Shown here piece after piece: positions 8,266 to 17,900 of a DNA stretch of 64,000 bases. Made by a program: the position numbers and the translations under genes. How positions within the stretch are numbered: position 1 is the first letter of the stretch; the number at the start of each line of letters is the position of its first letter. Origin of the DNA: an uncultured Bacilli bacterium (GTDB taxonomy: Bacteria; Bacillota_I; Bacilli_A; RF39; UBA660). Under the pieces are notes generated by a model. It did not search any database. It was not told where the DNA came from and was given only the letters and a program-made list of their open reading frames with translations. Where the stretch lies: assembly GCA_934154785.1 (NCBI GenBank), contig CAKPGL010000001.1, positions 496,001-560,000 on the forward strand. The letters are read 5' to 3'.

Positions 8266-9114
8266 ATGATTAAAGGTAAACCATTTGTAAAATGGGCTGG
8301 TGGAAAAAGACAAATAATAGATAAATTAAAACAATATATTCCGGAAGAGTTTAATACTTATTATGAACCGTTTGTAGGTGGTGGAGCTTTACTTTTCGAA
8401 TTATCACCTAAGGATGCTGTAATTAATGATTCTAATAAAGAACTTATGAATGTATACGAATGTCTTAAAGATGAAAAAAAGTTTGATGCTATGTGTAGAG
8501 AGTTAAATCATCATGAAGCAGAACACTCAGAGGAATACTATTATAAAATTAGAAATTTAGATAGAGATAAAAATAAATTTAATAAGTTGGCGGATTATAA
8601 AAGAGCAGCTAGAACTATTTATTTAAACAAAGCATGTTTCAATGGGTTATATAGAGTTAATAGTAAAAATGAATTTAATGTACCGTTTGGTAAAAAGATC
8701 AAAGTAAATACTTATGAAGGCCAAAATCTTGGAATTATTAGTGGCTTTTTAAATTATAACAACATTAAAATACTTTCAGTAGATTTTGAAAAATCTGTTG
8801 CGGACGCTAAAAAGGGTGACTTTATATATTTTGATCCACCTTATGATTCTGATACGGCAATATTTAGTAGTTATACTGAAGAAGGGTTTGGTAAAGAAGA
8901 ACAAAGAAGACTTGCTAGAGTATTTAAAGAATTATCTGATAGAGGATGTTATGTTATGCTTTCTAATCACAATACAACTTTAGTAAATGAACTATATAAA
9001 GATTTCTATATTCATATAATTGAAGCCAAAAGAAATATTAATTCTAATGGTAAAAAAAGAGGTAAAGTAGAAGAAGTAATTATAACAAATTACGAAAATA
9101 AAACAGAACTTTAA
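8266..9114 (+). CDS. Dam-type N6-adenine DNA methyltransferase (D12 class)
   Basis: 282 residues. PFVKWAGGKRQI at the N-terminus and YYEPFVGGGALLFEL bind S-adenosylmethionine; DPPY at residues 190-193 is the catalytic motif IV. The order matches the Dam/DpnM alpha class, which methylates adenine in short palindromes, often GATC; the target cannot be proven from sequence. GGAGG 8 bases upstream supports ATG 8266 over a TTG at 8251. No restriction endonuclease gene follows. Instead there are DUF4186 and two ASCH-domain genes, so it is an orphan methylase or part of an uncommon modification cassette. Confidence 0.92.
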   Translation: MIKGKPFVKWAGGKRQIIDKLKQYIPEEFNTYYEPFVGGGALLFELSPKDAVINDSNKELMNVYECLKDEKKFDAMCRELNHHEAEHSEEYYYKIRNLDRDKNKFNKLADYKRAARTIYLNKACFNGLYRVNSKNEFNVPFGKKIKVNTYEGQNLGIISGFLNYNNIKILSVDFEKSVADAKKGDFIYFDPPYDSDTAIFSSYTEEGFGKEEQRRLARVFKELSDRGCYVMLSNHNTTLVNELYKDFYIHIIEAKRNINSNGKKRGKVEEVIITNYENKTEL

Positions 9115-9134
9115 GATACTAGGTGGCATTAATT

Positions 9135-9533
9135 ATGAATGATAATATTATTGGATTACTAAATAAATTATCTAAATCAAAGTTTCGTAACAGTTTTCAT
9201 TTAAAAGAAAAGGATATTTTATATATAAAAGAAAAGGGTTTACCGACGATAGAAAAACATGCTTATGATTTTATTAATAAAAGATTATCTAATATTAACA
9301 ATATAAATGATGGTAAACAAACACCAATGAAAGGTCATCCTGTTTTTATAGCGCAACATGCTACTGCTACATGTTGTCGTGGTTGTTTAGAAAAATGGCA
9401 TCATATAAGTAAAAAAAATAATTTGACTGATGATCAAATTACCTATATAGTAAAAGTAATAATGACTTGGATAAAAAAAGAAATAGTGTTATATAGAGAA
9501 GGGAGAAAATCTTATGAGAGTATTAACAATTAA
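9135..9533 (+). CDS. DUF4186 family protein
   Basis: 132 residues. The hallmark segments are FHLKEKDILYIKEKG, the core DGKQTPMKGHPVFIAQHAT and TCCRGCLEKWHHI, all typical of DUF4186. The conserved CC..C..HH residues suggest metal binding, but no activity is established for the family as far as I know. ATG 9135 has AGGTGG 8 bases ahead; the frame also opens at GTG 9123 inside that site. It lies 20 bases after the Dam methylase and overlaps the next gene by 20 bases, so the four genes look like one operon. Confidence 0.85.
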   Translation: MNDNIIGLLNKLSKSKFRNSFHLKEKDILYIKEKGLPTIEKHAYDFINKRLSNINNINDGKQTPMKGHPVFIAQHATATCCRGCLEKWHHISKKNNLTDDQITYIVKVIMTWIKKEIVLYREGRKSYESINN

Positions 9534-9903
9534 AAATCCCTGGGCTACATTAATAGTAAATAATTATAAAGAATATGAATTTCGTAGTTGGAAAACTAAA
9601 TATCGTGGTAAAATTTTAATACATTCTAGTCAAAATTTAGAAAAAAATATGTTAGATAAATTTAAAGATTATAACTTAAATTATATAAATGGCGCAATTA
9701 TTGGCGAAGCTATACTTACAGATTGTATTTTAGTAGATGAAAAATTTAATACTGAATTAAGAAAGTTAAACCCTGTAGTATACGGTAGAAGTAACCATGT
9801 AGAAAACTATGCATGGAAATTAGAAAACATCAAGATGTATGATAATCCTATTTATATTAAAGGAAAACTTGGTTTATGGAATTATGAAGGAGAAGAGAAA
9901 TGA
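9514..9903 (+). CDS. ASCH-domain protein 1
   Basis: 129 residues forming almost only an ASCH (PUA-like) domain: IKNPWATLIVNNYKEYEFRSW, then KYRGKILIHSSQ and, at the end, KGKLGLWNYEG. ASCH domains bind RNA or modified bases, and some have nuclease or amidohydrolase activity. The start is preceded by GAAGGGAG inside the end of the DUF4186 gene. Its stop overlaps the start of the second ASCH gene (ATGA), so the pair is translationally coupled. The role beside a DNA methylase is not known. Confidence 0.85.
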   Translation: MRVLTIKNPWATLIVNNYKEYEFRSWKTKYRGKILIHSSQNLEKNMLDKFKDYNLNYINGAIIGEAILTDCILVDEKFNTELRKLNPVVYGRSNHVENYAWKLENIKMYDNPIYIKGKLGLWNYEGEEK

Positions 9904-10235
9904 TACATAATATGCGTTTACATAATAGTCCATTTGAACTGATTAAAAGTGGTACTAAAACAATCGAATTAAGACTTAATGATGAAAAGAGAAGATTAAT
10001 TAATATAGGGGATATAATTGTTTTTGAAAATAGAACTACAAATGAACAAATTCGTGTTAAGGTAGTTAATTTACATAAATACGATAGTTTTGAAGAGTTA
10101 TATAAACACTTTGATAAGATATCTTTGGGGTATACTAAAGGCGAAGAAGCAAATTATAAAGATATGGAAAAATACTATTCTCCTAGTGAACAAGAAAAAT
10201 ATGGTGTCGTTGGAATAGAAATAAAACTTATTTAA
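9900..10235 (+). CDS. ASCH-domain protein 2
   Basis: 111 residues of the short ASCH type: SPFELIKSGTKTIELRLND, then INIGDIIVFENR, ending with YGVVGIEIKLI. It overlaps the first ASCH gene by 4 bases (ATGA), so both are probably made in equal amounts. Its 3' end overlaps the convergent membrane-protein gene by 8 bases. No catalytic motif beyond the fold was recognised. It could read modified nucleotides or tRNA; this is inference. Confidence 0.85.
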   Translation: MIHNMRLHNSPFELIKSGTKTIELRLNDEKRRLINIGDIIVFENRTTNEQIRVKVVNLHKYDSFEELYKHFDKISLGYTKGEEANYKDMEKYYSPSEQEKYGVVGIEIKLI

Positions 10236-10731
10236 GGCGTTTAATTATTGTTAAAATATTATCGATAATAAAGAGAATAACTAAGGTATAGGTTATATAT
10301 TTAGGTATTCTTTTTATTATATAATCAGAAGCTTTTTTTAAGAATACTATAAAAAATATAGCAAGTAATCCCCATACTACTGCAAGTTCTAAGGCAACAT
10401 ATTTACCAATATGAAATTTTAAATTACTATAATTCCAACAAGTATAATGAAATACTTTTTCTATTAAGATGCCCCCACACCATTCAATTATAGATAATAT
10501 AATAGCGCTTACAAAAAATAAAACTAATAGTTTAATAAATTTATTTTTTTTGATATGTTTATCAATAAAATTATACATTAAAATAATAAGAACAATACCT
10601 ATACCGTATACTGGAGTCCAAGGCCCTATTAAGTAACCACTATTACCAGATTTATCTAATATTAAGTATAATCCTGTTTCTACAAGATATCCTACTAAAG
10701 AGTACATAAAAAAATAGTTTAAATAATACAT
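10228..10731 (-). CDS. Putative ABC-transporter type IV membrane protein (PF06541-like)
   Basis: 167 residues with about four or five hydrophobic segments. The early SLVGYLVET motif and SGYLIGPWTPVYGIG are the signature of the PF06541 family (called putative ABC-transporter type IV or CmpB). No ATPase gene is adjacent and the function is unknown. The upstream neighbour on the same strand is the VanY-like gene, 42 bases away, so they may share a transcript. Confidence 0.75.
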   Translation of the reverse strand: MYYLNYFFMYSLVGYLVETGLYLILDKSGNSGYLIGPWTPVYGIGIVLIILMYNFIDKHIKKNKFIKLLVLFFVSAIILSIIEWCGGILIEKVFHYTCWNYSNLKFHIGKYVALELAVVWGLLAIFFIVFLKKASDYIIKRIPKYITYTLVILFIIDNILTIIKRLK

Positions 10732-10773
10732 AGTATCACCAGTATTATTTTTAACTATTTTTTTAAGTTTATT

Positions 10774-11457
10774 CTAATTTAAATTTATATATTTATCATA
10801 ATATTCTTCTAAAGTTAAATTTTCTTTGTAAATAGTATCCGCAACTACCTTTCCAACGTAGCGATAATGCCAAGGTTCATATTTAAAACCAGTTATTTTT
10901 TCCTTATTTTCTGGATATCTTAAAATGAAACCATATTTATAAGCATTATCTTTTAGCCAAGTAAATTCTTTAGTATCCACAAATAAATTATAATCATTAT
11001 TAGAACCCATTACATCAACTGCTAAACCTGTTTGATGTTCAGAATGTCCTGCTCTAGCAGAACATTTATCAGCGTATTCCATTCCTGATGTTGTAACATA
11101 TTCTTCATATAAATTATTTTGGTAATCGTAATCTCGATAAGCTGATACCGCGATTATTTTATATCCTTCATTTAATGCTTCTTCACTTAAGTTTTCAAAT
11201 GCTTCTTTGGCTTCTTTACGAAGTAGTTTATTAGCATTAGCGTATTTAACATTAATAGGCTCTAAATCATTTGGAACATAATCATTTGGTAATTTATATT
11301 TTTTATTAACAAGAACATCTATAATATCAGGCTCGGTTATTTCTTCTATATCTTTATAAAAATTTTTTCCAAATAAATCTATATCTTTAGTATAAAATAA
11401 TAGTATTAATATAGCTAAAACAAGGTAGACTGCTATTTTTAGATTGTCATTATTCAT
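10774..11457 (-). CDS. Membrane-anchored D-alanyl-D-alanine carboxypeptidase (VanY/M15B)
   Basis: 227 residues. A single N-terminal hydrophobic segment (about 8-24) acts as signal or anchor, leaving the enzyme outside. The M15B zinc motifs are clear: SARAGHSEHQTGLAVDV supplies the first His and Asp ligands, and EPWHYRYVG the second His with its catalytic Glu. SAYRDYDYQN is also typical. The enzyme removes the last D-Ala from peptidoglycan stem peptides. There is no vanHAX cluster here, so it is ordinary wall maturation rather than glycopeptide resistance. Confidence 0.92.
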   Translation of the reverse strand: MNNDNLKIAVYLVLAILILLFYTKDIDLFGKNFYKDIEEITEPDIIDVLVNKKYKLPNDYVPNDLEPINVKYANANKLLRKEAKEAFENLSEEALNEGYKIIAVSAYRDYDYQNNLYEEYVTTSGMEYADKCSARAGHSEHQTGLAVDVMGSNNDYNLFVDTKEFTWLKDNAYKYGFILRYPENKEKITGFKYEPWHYRYVGKVVADTIYKENLTLEEYYDKYINLN

Positions 11458-11485
11458 AGTATCACCAAAATATTATATGTTTTTC

Positions 11486-11514
11486 TTGGCTAAATGATGA
11501 ATCTGTGTTAGAAT
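11486..11514 (+). promoter_or_regulatory. Predicted ndk promoter
   Basis: TTGGCT (11486-11491), a 17-base spacer and TAGAAT (11509-11514) lie just before the SD GACGAGGAG and the ndk start. Confidence 0.65.
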
Positions 11515-11536
11515 AATAAGACGAGGAGCGAAAAAA

Positions 11537-12052
11537 ATGAAAGAATATACATATGTAATGATTAAACCTGATGTAGCGGGTAATAGAGATATAGTTGAAG
11601 CTATTAAAATAATGCTAGAAAGAATTGGCATGGAAATAGTGTTAACTTTAGAAAGTGAAGATAATCCTAAAGGTTATTTAGTTTTAGATGATAAAACTTT
11701 AGAAGAGCATTATGGACATGTAAAAAAATATGGAATGGATATTTATAATAGCTTAGTTGAATTTATGAAAAATGGCTACGTAGTACCAATGGTGTTATAT
11801 GGTGAAAACGCTATTGAAAGTGTTCGTAAATTAGTAGGATGCACTGATAGTGCTAAAGCAGAACCTGGTACAATTAGAAAAGTATTTGGTACTGATAAGC
11901 AAAGAAATGCTATTCATGCATCTGATTCTAAAGAAAGTGTTGAAGTGGAAATCCCAAGATTTTTTAATGGTGTCACTGTTGAAGATTTAGAAGATTTAAG
12001 AAGAATTACTGAAACACCAAAAACTAAAACAAAAAAATTAAATAGTTTATAG
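11537..12052 (+). CDS. ndk: Nucleoside-diphosphate kinase
   Basis: 171 residues. It transfers the gamma-phosphate of ATP to nucleoside diphosphates through a phospho-histidine. YVMIKPDVAGNR is the KPD motif; NAIHASDS carries the catalytic His127 (usual form N-x-x-H-G-S-D-S, here Gly replaced by Ala). PGTIRKVFG is also conserved. Most bacterial Ndk proteins have 130-150 residues. This one has a charged C-terminal tail of about 25 residues (EDLRRITETPKTKTKK) and small insertions. It stands alone with its own promoter and terminator. Confidence 0.9.
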   Translation: MKEYTYVMIKPDVAGNRDIVEAIKIMLERIGMEIVLTLESEDNPKGYLVLDDKTLEEHYGHVKKYGMDIYNSLVEFMKNGYVVPMVLYGENAIESVRKLVGCTDSAKAEPGTIRKVFGTDKQRNAIHASDSKESVEVEIPRFFNGVTVEDLEDLRRITETPKTKTKKLNSL

Positions 12053-12072
12053 TTTACTTATATTTTGACAAT

Positions 12073-12097
12073 AACTGACGCTGTCAGTTTTTATTTT
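12073..12097 (+). terminator. Rho-independent terminator after ndk
   Basis: AACTGAC (12073-12079) and GTCAGTT (12083-12089) form a perfect stem with a 3-base loop, followed by TTTATTTTTTC. Confidence 0.85.
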
Positions 12098-12189
12098 TTC
12101 TTGATTGATATAAATTCTAATTAAATAGTAGAAAAAAATTAAAAAGTATGTTAGAATTTATATAGAATAGAAAAGAGTAGAGAGGGACT

Positions 12190-14823
12190 ATGATGAAATA
12201 TTTAAAATACCTAGTAGTTAGTTTATTATTGCTTTTACCAATTAATATAATGGCACTTAGTGCGGATGTAGTATTAGATTGTGATAAGGCTATGTTATCT
12301 ATTAATGAAGAAATTAACTGTAGTATTAATGTAAATGCTACAAATGGAGGAATTACAGAGTTTAATGCTACTACTAAAGTAAGTAGTAATTTAGAAATTT
12401 CTAGTATAACCATATCTAGTGAATGGAATAATAATTCTAGTGGTAATAATATTAGTGTGAGTTCGGATACCGCAAAAAGTGGTAACGTTAATGTTGGTTC
12501 AGTTAAAGTAAAAGCTACATCTGTAGTACCGGAGACTAATGAAAGTATTAGTCTAACTAATATAACATTAAAAGACGAAGAAGCAATATTAGTTAATAAA
12601 AATGATTTATCAAAGAATATTCGCATTCCTTCTAATAATGCGTCTTTAACAAGTTTATCGACTTCAGTTGGAACATTGTCTCCTATATTTAGCGCTGATA
12701 ATCAAGAATACTATGTTGATTCAGTTGATAGTGATAGTATAACTATTACAGCTAGTGGTAATGCTAATGCTAGTATAGTTGGAACTGGAACGAAATCTTT
12801 AAATTATGGAACAAACACTTTTGAAATAACAGTAAAAGCAGAGGCAGGAAACGCTAAAATATATAAATTAATTGTTAATAGAGTAGATAATCGTAGTAGT
12901 GATAGTACTTTAAAAAGTATTAAAGTAAATAACTCTTTAATAAGTTTTGATTCTAATGTATTTAGTTATAGTGTAACATTACCAAGTAATGAAGATACTC
13001 TTAATGTTGTTGCGGAACCTAGTAATAGTAAGGCAACTATAAAGTATTCTGACAATAATAGAAAGATGCTACCAGATGAATTATATACAATGTATATTTA
13101 TGTTACGGCAGAAAATGGTTCTAAAAAAACTTATACTGTCGCTGTAAGAAGAGTAGATAATCGCAGTAGTAATAATAATTTAAAATCATTAGTAGTAAAT
13201 GATAAAAAGATTACTTTAAATAGTAATCAATCTTATACTTTGACGGTTGATAATAAAGTTACAACTGCAGATATTAAAACTACTTTAGAAGACACAAAAG
13301 CTAAAGTAGAGATAAGTGGTAATAACAATTTAAAAGTTGGTAGTAATACTTTTAAAATTAAAGTTATAGCGGAAAATGAAGCTATTAAAACATATACTCT
13401 AACTATTATTAGAAAAAATTCCGATGGTGATATAACAGATTTATCTAATAATACTAATTTAAAGAGTTTAACTATTACAGATTATAAAATAGATTTTAAT
13501 AAAGAAACGTTAACTTATAACATAGAAGTAGAAAGTAATGTAAAAAAATTAACTCTAAAATATGAAGCAGAAGATAGTAAAGCAACAGTTAGTGTTGATG
13601 GTAATAAAGATTTTAAAGAAGGTTTAAATACAGTAAAAATACTTGTTACAGCGGAAAACGGGGAAACCGCTACTTATACTATTAATGTTATCCAAAAAAG
13701 TAAAAATTCAGAAGTAGAAAATGATAAAAATAAAATTATTAATGCTTTAAAAGATAAGGATAAATATGAACAAGTTTTAGTAAATGCAAATAGTTCTGAT
13801 AATCTAGTAATTTCTAATGATATTATTAAAGAAATTATTAATTCTAAAAAAATTATTACCTTTGCAGTTAAAAATAATACCTTAACTAAATATAGTATTA
13901 TTTTAAATGGTGCGTCATTTACTGAATATACTGGTAATATTGATTATAAAGTAACATTTGATACCGATAATTCTACTTTAAAAGAATTAATAGGTAGTAA
14001 TAAAAATATTATTTTAAATTTCTCTCATTCTGGAGAGTTGCCAACTGGTACTGTATTTAATATATATGTTGGTAATACATTTGCTAATGGAAGTAGTTTA
14101 TATTTATATTACTATAATAGTTCTAATGAGTTAGAATTAAACTCTAAAGACTTAACTGTAACAGAAGGATATGTAAATATTCCTTTAGATCATTGTTCTA
14201 CTTATGTACTTTTAAATACTAGTTTAGAAAACAAACCTGATAATCAAGAACCAACTACACCAGATACATCTAATACTAATAAGAGTAATAATAATTTAAT
14301 TTTATATGTTTCTATTGGTGGTGGAGTACTTTTAATAATTTTGGTAGTAGTTATAGTAATAACTAGTAAAAATAAGAAGAAAAAAGATAATAAATCTGAA
14401 ATTAAAGAAAATCCAAATAATGATTTTTCTAATATGACACCAATTGGTGAAGTGGGAAGTAGTTCACTAGAAAATACAGAAATTATCGACTTTGGTTTAG
14501 ATGACTTTAATAAAAATGATAATTCAGAATATTTATTTGGTATATCAGTAATGGATATTAAGGATTATATTGAAAAGTGCCCACTTTCAACTATAAAAAA
14601 AGAAAACATTAAGGATGGAGTAGTTATTGTTTCTATTGAACCAAATTCACCATTAGGAAAAGTTGGTATAAAACAAGATGCGGTATTACTTGAACTTAAT
14701 GGCAAAAAAATTATTGATAAAGAAAACTTTAGAAATATTACTAAAGGTGTAAAACATGGGGATAAATATACTATTAAATATCATCAAAATGGTACAACTA
14801 AAAAAGATAAGATAATAATATAA
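12190..14823 (+). CDS. Surface protein: cohesin-like domain, four cadherin-like repeats, one TM helix, cytoplasmic PDZ
   Basis: 877 residues. An N-terminal signal peptide (about 1-24, LVVSLLLLLPINIMA) is followed by a cohesin-like beta domain (about 25-140). Four Cadherin-like_b1 repeats (about 150-238, 238-326, 327-411 and 420-504) each end in a TYTxxVxR-like strand; the first two are closed by an RVDNRSS linker. A further beta region and a Pro/Thr/Asn-rich stretch lead to a transmembrane helix at about 701-725, then KKKKDNK, which orients the tail inside. Residues about 780-877 form a PDZ domain (GVVIVSIEPNSPLGKVGIK, then LELNGKKI). A PDZ domain on the cytoplasmic side is uncommon. Tandem ATGs at 12190 and 12193 follow GAGAGGGA. 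The function is unknown, perhaps linking the surface to an inner partner. Confidence 0.8.
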   Translation: MMKYLKYLVVSLLLLLPINIMALSADVVLDCDKAMLSINEEINCSINVNATNGGITEFNATTKVSSNLEISSITISSEWNNNSSGNNISVSSDTAKSGNVNVGSVKVKATSVVPETNESISLTNITLKDEEAILVNKNDLSKNIRIPSNNASLTSLSTSVGTLSPIFSADNQEYYVDSVDSDSITITASGNANASIVGTGTKSLNYGTNTFEITVKAEAGNAKIYKLIVNRVDNRSSDSTLKSIKVNNSLISFDSNVFSYSVTLPSNEDTLNVVAEPSNSKATIKYSDNNRKMLPDELYTMYIYVTAENGSKKTYTVAVRRVDNRSSNNNLKSLVVNDKKITLNSNQSYTLTVDNKVTTADIKTTLEDTKAKVEISGNNNLKVGSNTFKIKVIAENEAIKTYTLTIIRKNSDGDITDLSNNTNLKSLTITDYKIDFNKETLTYNIEVESNVKKLTLKYEAEDSKATVSVDGNKDFKEGLNTVKILVTAENGETATYTINVIQKSKNSEVENDKNKIINALKDKDKYEQVLVNANSSDNLVISNDIIKEIINSKKIITFAVKNNTLTKYSIILNGASFTEYTGNIDYKVTFDTDNSTLKELIGSNKNIILNFSHSGELPTGTVFNIYVGNTFANGSSLYLYYYNSSNELELNSKDLTVTEGYVNIPLDHCSTYVLLNTSLENKPDNQEPTTPDTSNTNKSNNNLILYVSIGGGVLLIILVVVIVITSKNKKKKDNKSEIKENPNNDFSNMTPIGEVGSSSLENTEIIDFGLDDFNKNDNSEYLFGISVMDIKDYIEKCPLSTIKKENIKDGVVIVSIEPNSPLGKVGIKQDAVLLELNGKKIIDKENFRNITKGVKHGDKYTIKYHQNGTTKKDKIII

Positions 14824-14836
14824 TATAATATAATAT

Positions 14837-14858
14837 AAAGACAAGGTAACTTGTCTTT
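14837..14858 (+). terminator. Rho-independent terminator after the PDZ surface gene
   Basis: AAAGACAAG (14837-14845) pairs perfectly with CTTGTCTTT (14850-14858) around GTAA. The T-run is short. It ends upstream transcription just before the nifJ promoter. Confidence 0.7.
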
Positions 14859-14859
14859 A

Positions 14860-14888
14860 TTGATTATAATACTAATAACGTGTATAAT
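14860..14888 (+). promoter_or_regulatory. Predicted nifJ promoter
   Basis: TTGATT (14860-14865), a 17-base spacer and TATAAT (14883-14888). The expected transcript start near 14895 excludes the longer open frame beginning at 14851 and supports a start codon at 14899 or 14914. Confidence 0.7.
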
Positions 14889-14913
14889 TATACTAGAAAT
14901 GGAATGTGATAAC

Positions 14914-17900
14914 ATGAAAAAACAAGTAACTGTAGATGGTAATGAAGCAGCCGCTATGGCCGCTTATATGTTTACTGAAGTATCAGGAATATATCCTATT
15001 ACTCCGTCTAGTCCTATGGCAGAACATATGGATGAATGGAGTAATCAAAATAGAGTTAATTTATTTGGTGATAAAGTAAAAGTAATAGAAATGCAAAGTG
15101 AAGCAGGGGCAGCAGGATTAATTCATGGTTCATTAAAAGCAGGGTGCCTTACCACTACTTTTACTGCTAGTCAAGGTTTACTTTTAATGATACCAAATAT
15201 GTATAAAATAGCAGGGGAATTGTTACCAGGTGTAATCCATGTTGCTGCTCGTAGTTTAGCAACACATGCGTTAAGTATTTTTGGTGATCACCAAGATATA
15301 TATGCTAGTCGTGCGACAGGTTTTGCATACCTTGCATCTTCTTCAGTACAGGACTGTTTTTATATGGCAAGTATTGCTCATTTATCAGCTATTAAAGGTT
15401 CTGTCCCATTTTTACATTTCTTTGATGGCTTTAGAACTAGTCATGAAATTCAAAAAATAAATGTTTTAGAGGACTCTGATTTAAGAGATTTGTTAGATAC
15501 TAAAAGTTTAAATGACTTTCGTAATAAAGCTATGAATTCTAAGAATGTAATGATTAGTGGTACAGCAGAAAATGATGATATATATTTTCAAGCAACAGAA
15601 GTAAGAAATACTTATTATAATAAGATACCAGATATAGTAAATGATTATATGCAAAAAATAAATAAAAAAGCGGGTACAGACTATCATCCTTTTGAATATT
15701 ATGGTTCTCTAAATCCTGATAAGATTATTATAGCGATGGGTTCTGTTTGCGAAACAATAAGAGAAACTATTGATAACCTAGTTCGTAATAAATATAAAGT
15801 TGGTTTAATAGAAGTTCATTTATATCGCCCTTTTAGTAAGAAATATTTATTAGATGTACTTCCAGAATCTGTAAAAAGTATTGCTGTTCTTGATAGAACA
15901 AAGGAACCAGGTTCGGAAGGTGAACCTCTTTACTTAGATATTGTTAGTGCCTTAAAAGATAAAAATATTAATATTGTTGGTGGTAGATATGGCTTATCTA
16001 GTAAAGATACTAATCCTAGTTCTATAAAAGCTATATTTGATATGTTAGATAATCCTATTAATAACTTTACGGTTGGTATAGTTGATGACGTTACTAATTT
16101 AAGTTTACAAATTGATAGTGATTATAAAATAAGTACTAGTGATGAAGCTTTAATTTATGGTTACGGTAGCGATGGTATGGTTAGTGCTTCTAAATCAATA
16201 ATGAAGTTAGTTGGTAATAATACAACTTTATATGTTCAAGGATATTTTCAATATGATTCTAAAAAATCTGGTGGGGTAACTATTGGTCATTTAAGATTCT
16301 CTAAAGATAGAATACGTTCTACATATTATGTAAATGAACCTAAACTAATAGTTGTCACTAAAGAAAGCTATTTAGAAGAATTTGATTGTTATAGTAACTT
16401 AAAAGATAATGGAATATTTATATTAAATACTATTAAAAGTGATGAAGAATTAAAAAATACAATGCCTTCTAAAATAGTAAAATATATGGTTGAACATAAT
16501 ATTAATTTTTATGCAATAAATGCTTATTCTTTAGCACGTAAGGTTGGTCTTGATAATAAAATTAGTACAGTCTTAGAAAGTTCTATTATGTCACTTATAA
16601 ATCTAGTTGATTATGATATCGCTAAAGAAAAGATGAAAGAGTATGCTTATAATAGATATTTTAAAAAAGGTGAACAAGTAATTAATGCTAATTACTTAGC
16701 TATTGATGAAAGTGTAAATTATTTAAGAAAAATAGATTTATCTTATGATAATGGTGTTAATGTAAAAGATGAAGTTGACACTAAAGATATATTTAATATG
16801 TTAAAGAAACGTCAAGGTGATAAATTACCAGTCTCAGCATTTAGTAAAATACCAGATGGTAGATTTTATCCTAATACTAGTGAATTAGAAAAAAGATGTA
16901 TTAGCGATATTGTACCAGCTTGGATAAACTCTAACTGTATTCAATGTAATCAATGTTCTTTAGTTTGTCCACATGGTGTAATTAGACCTTATTTACTTAG
17001 TAAAGATGAATATGAAGAGGCACCTGATTATGTAAAGAATATATGTAAACCTGCGATAGGTTTAAAAGATTATTACTTTGCTATTGGAATATCAGTTTCT
17101 GATTGTACCGGCTGTGGTTTATGTATTAAAACCTGCCCAGGTAAAAATAAAGAAAAAGCTTTAATTAGTAAGGAATTAGAGTTAGATATAAGAAATAATA
17201 GTCAAAAAGTGTTTGATTATTTATCTAGTCATATTTCTGATAAAAAATTATTAAATAAATCTTCTATTAAAGGTAGCCAATTTAGTACCCCAAAATTTGC
17301 TTTTTCTGGAGCCTGTGCTGGTTGTGGCGAAACGGCTTATATTAAGTTACTTACACAACTATATGGTGATTCTTTAATGATTGCTAATGCGACAGGATGC
17401 TCATCAATCTACGGTGGTTCAATGCCTAGTATGCCTTACAATATTCCTTGGTCTAATTCCTTATTTGAAGATAATGCTGAATTTGGATTTGGTATCGTTC
17501 AGGCTGATAACTTTATGCGTAATAGAATTAAAAGAATTATGCTAGAAAATTTAGACAATCCTAATTGTGATTTATTTGAAAAATGGCTTGCTAATATGAA
17601 TGATGTTGATATTTGTAATGAGGTTTATAATAATATTGATTATTCTACTTGCCCTAAAGAATTAAAAGATTTAAAAGAATATATTAAAAAACGTAGTATT
17701 TGGGCTATTGGTGGTGATGGTTGGGCTTATGATATAGGATTTTCTGGCATTGATCACGTATTATCTAATAATGAAAATATTAATATTTTAGTTCTTGATA
17801 CTCAAGTATACTCTAATACTGGTGGGCAATCATCTAAAGCTAGTGAAAAGGGTAGTATTGCCGCCTTTACTTCTAGTGGTAAAAAAACTAATAAAAAGGA

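Noticed and set aside
10774..11457. Possible vancomycin resistance (vanY)
   Set aside because: A single M15B carboxypeptidase without vanHAX or a two-component system is ordinary cell-wall maturation.
12117..12626. 169-codon open frame on the minus strand
   Set aside because: It lies antisense to the signal peptide and first domain of the surface gene at 12190, has no SD, and its hydrophobic content is explained by the complementary codons of the sense gene.
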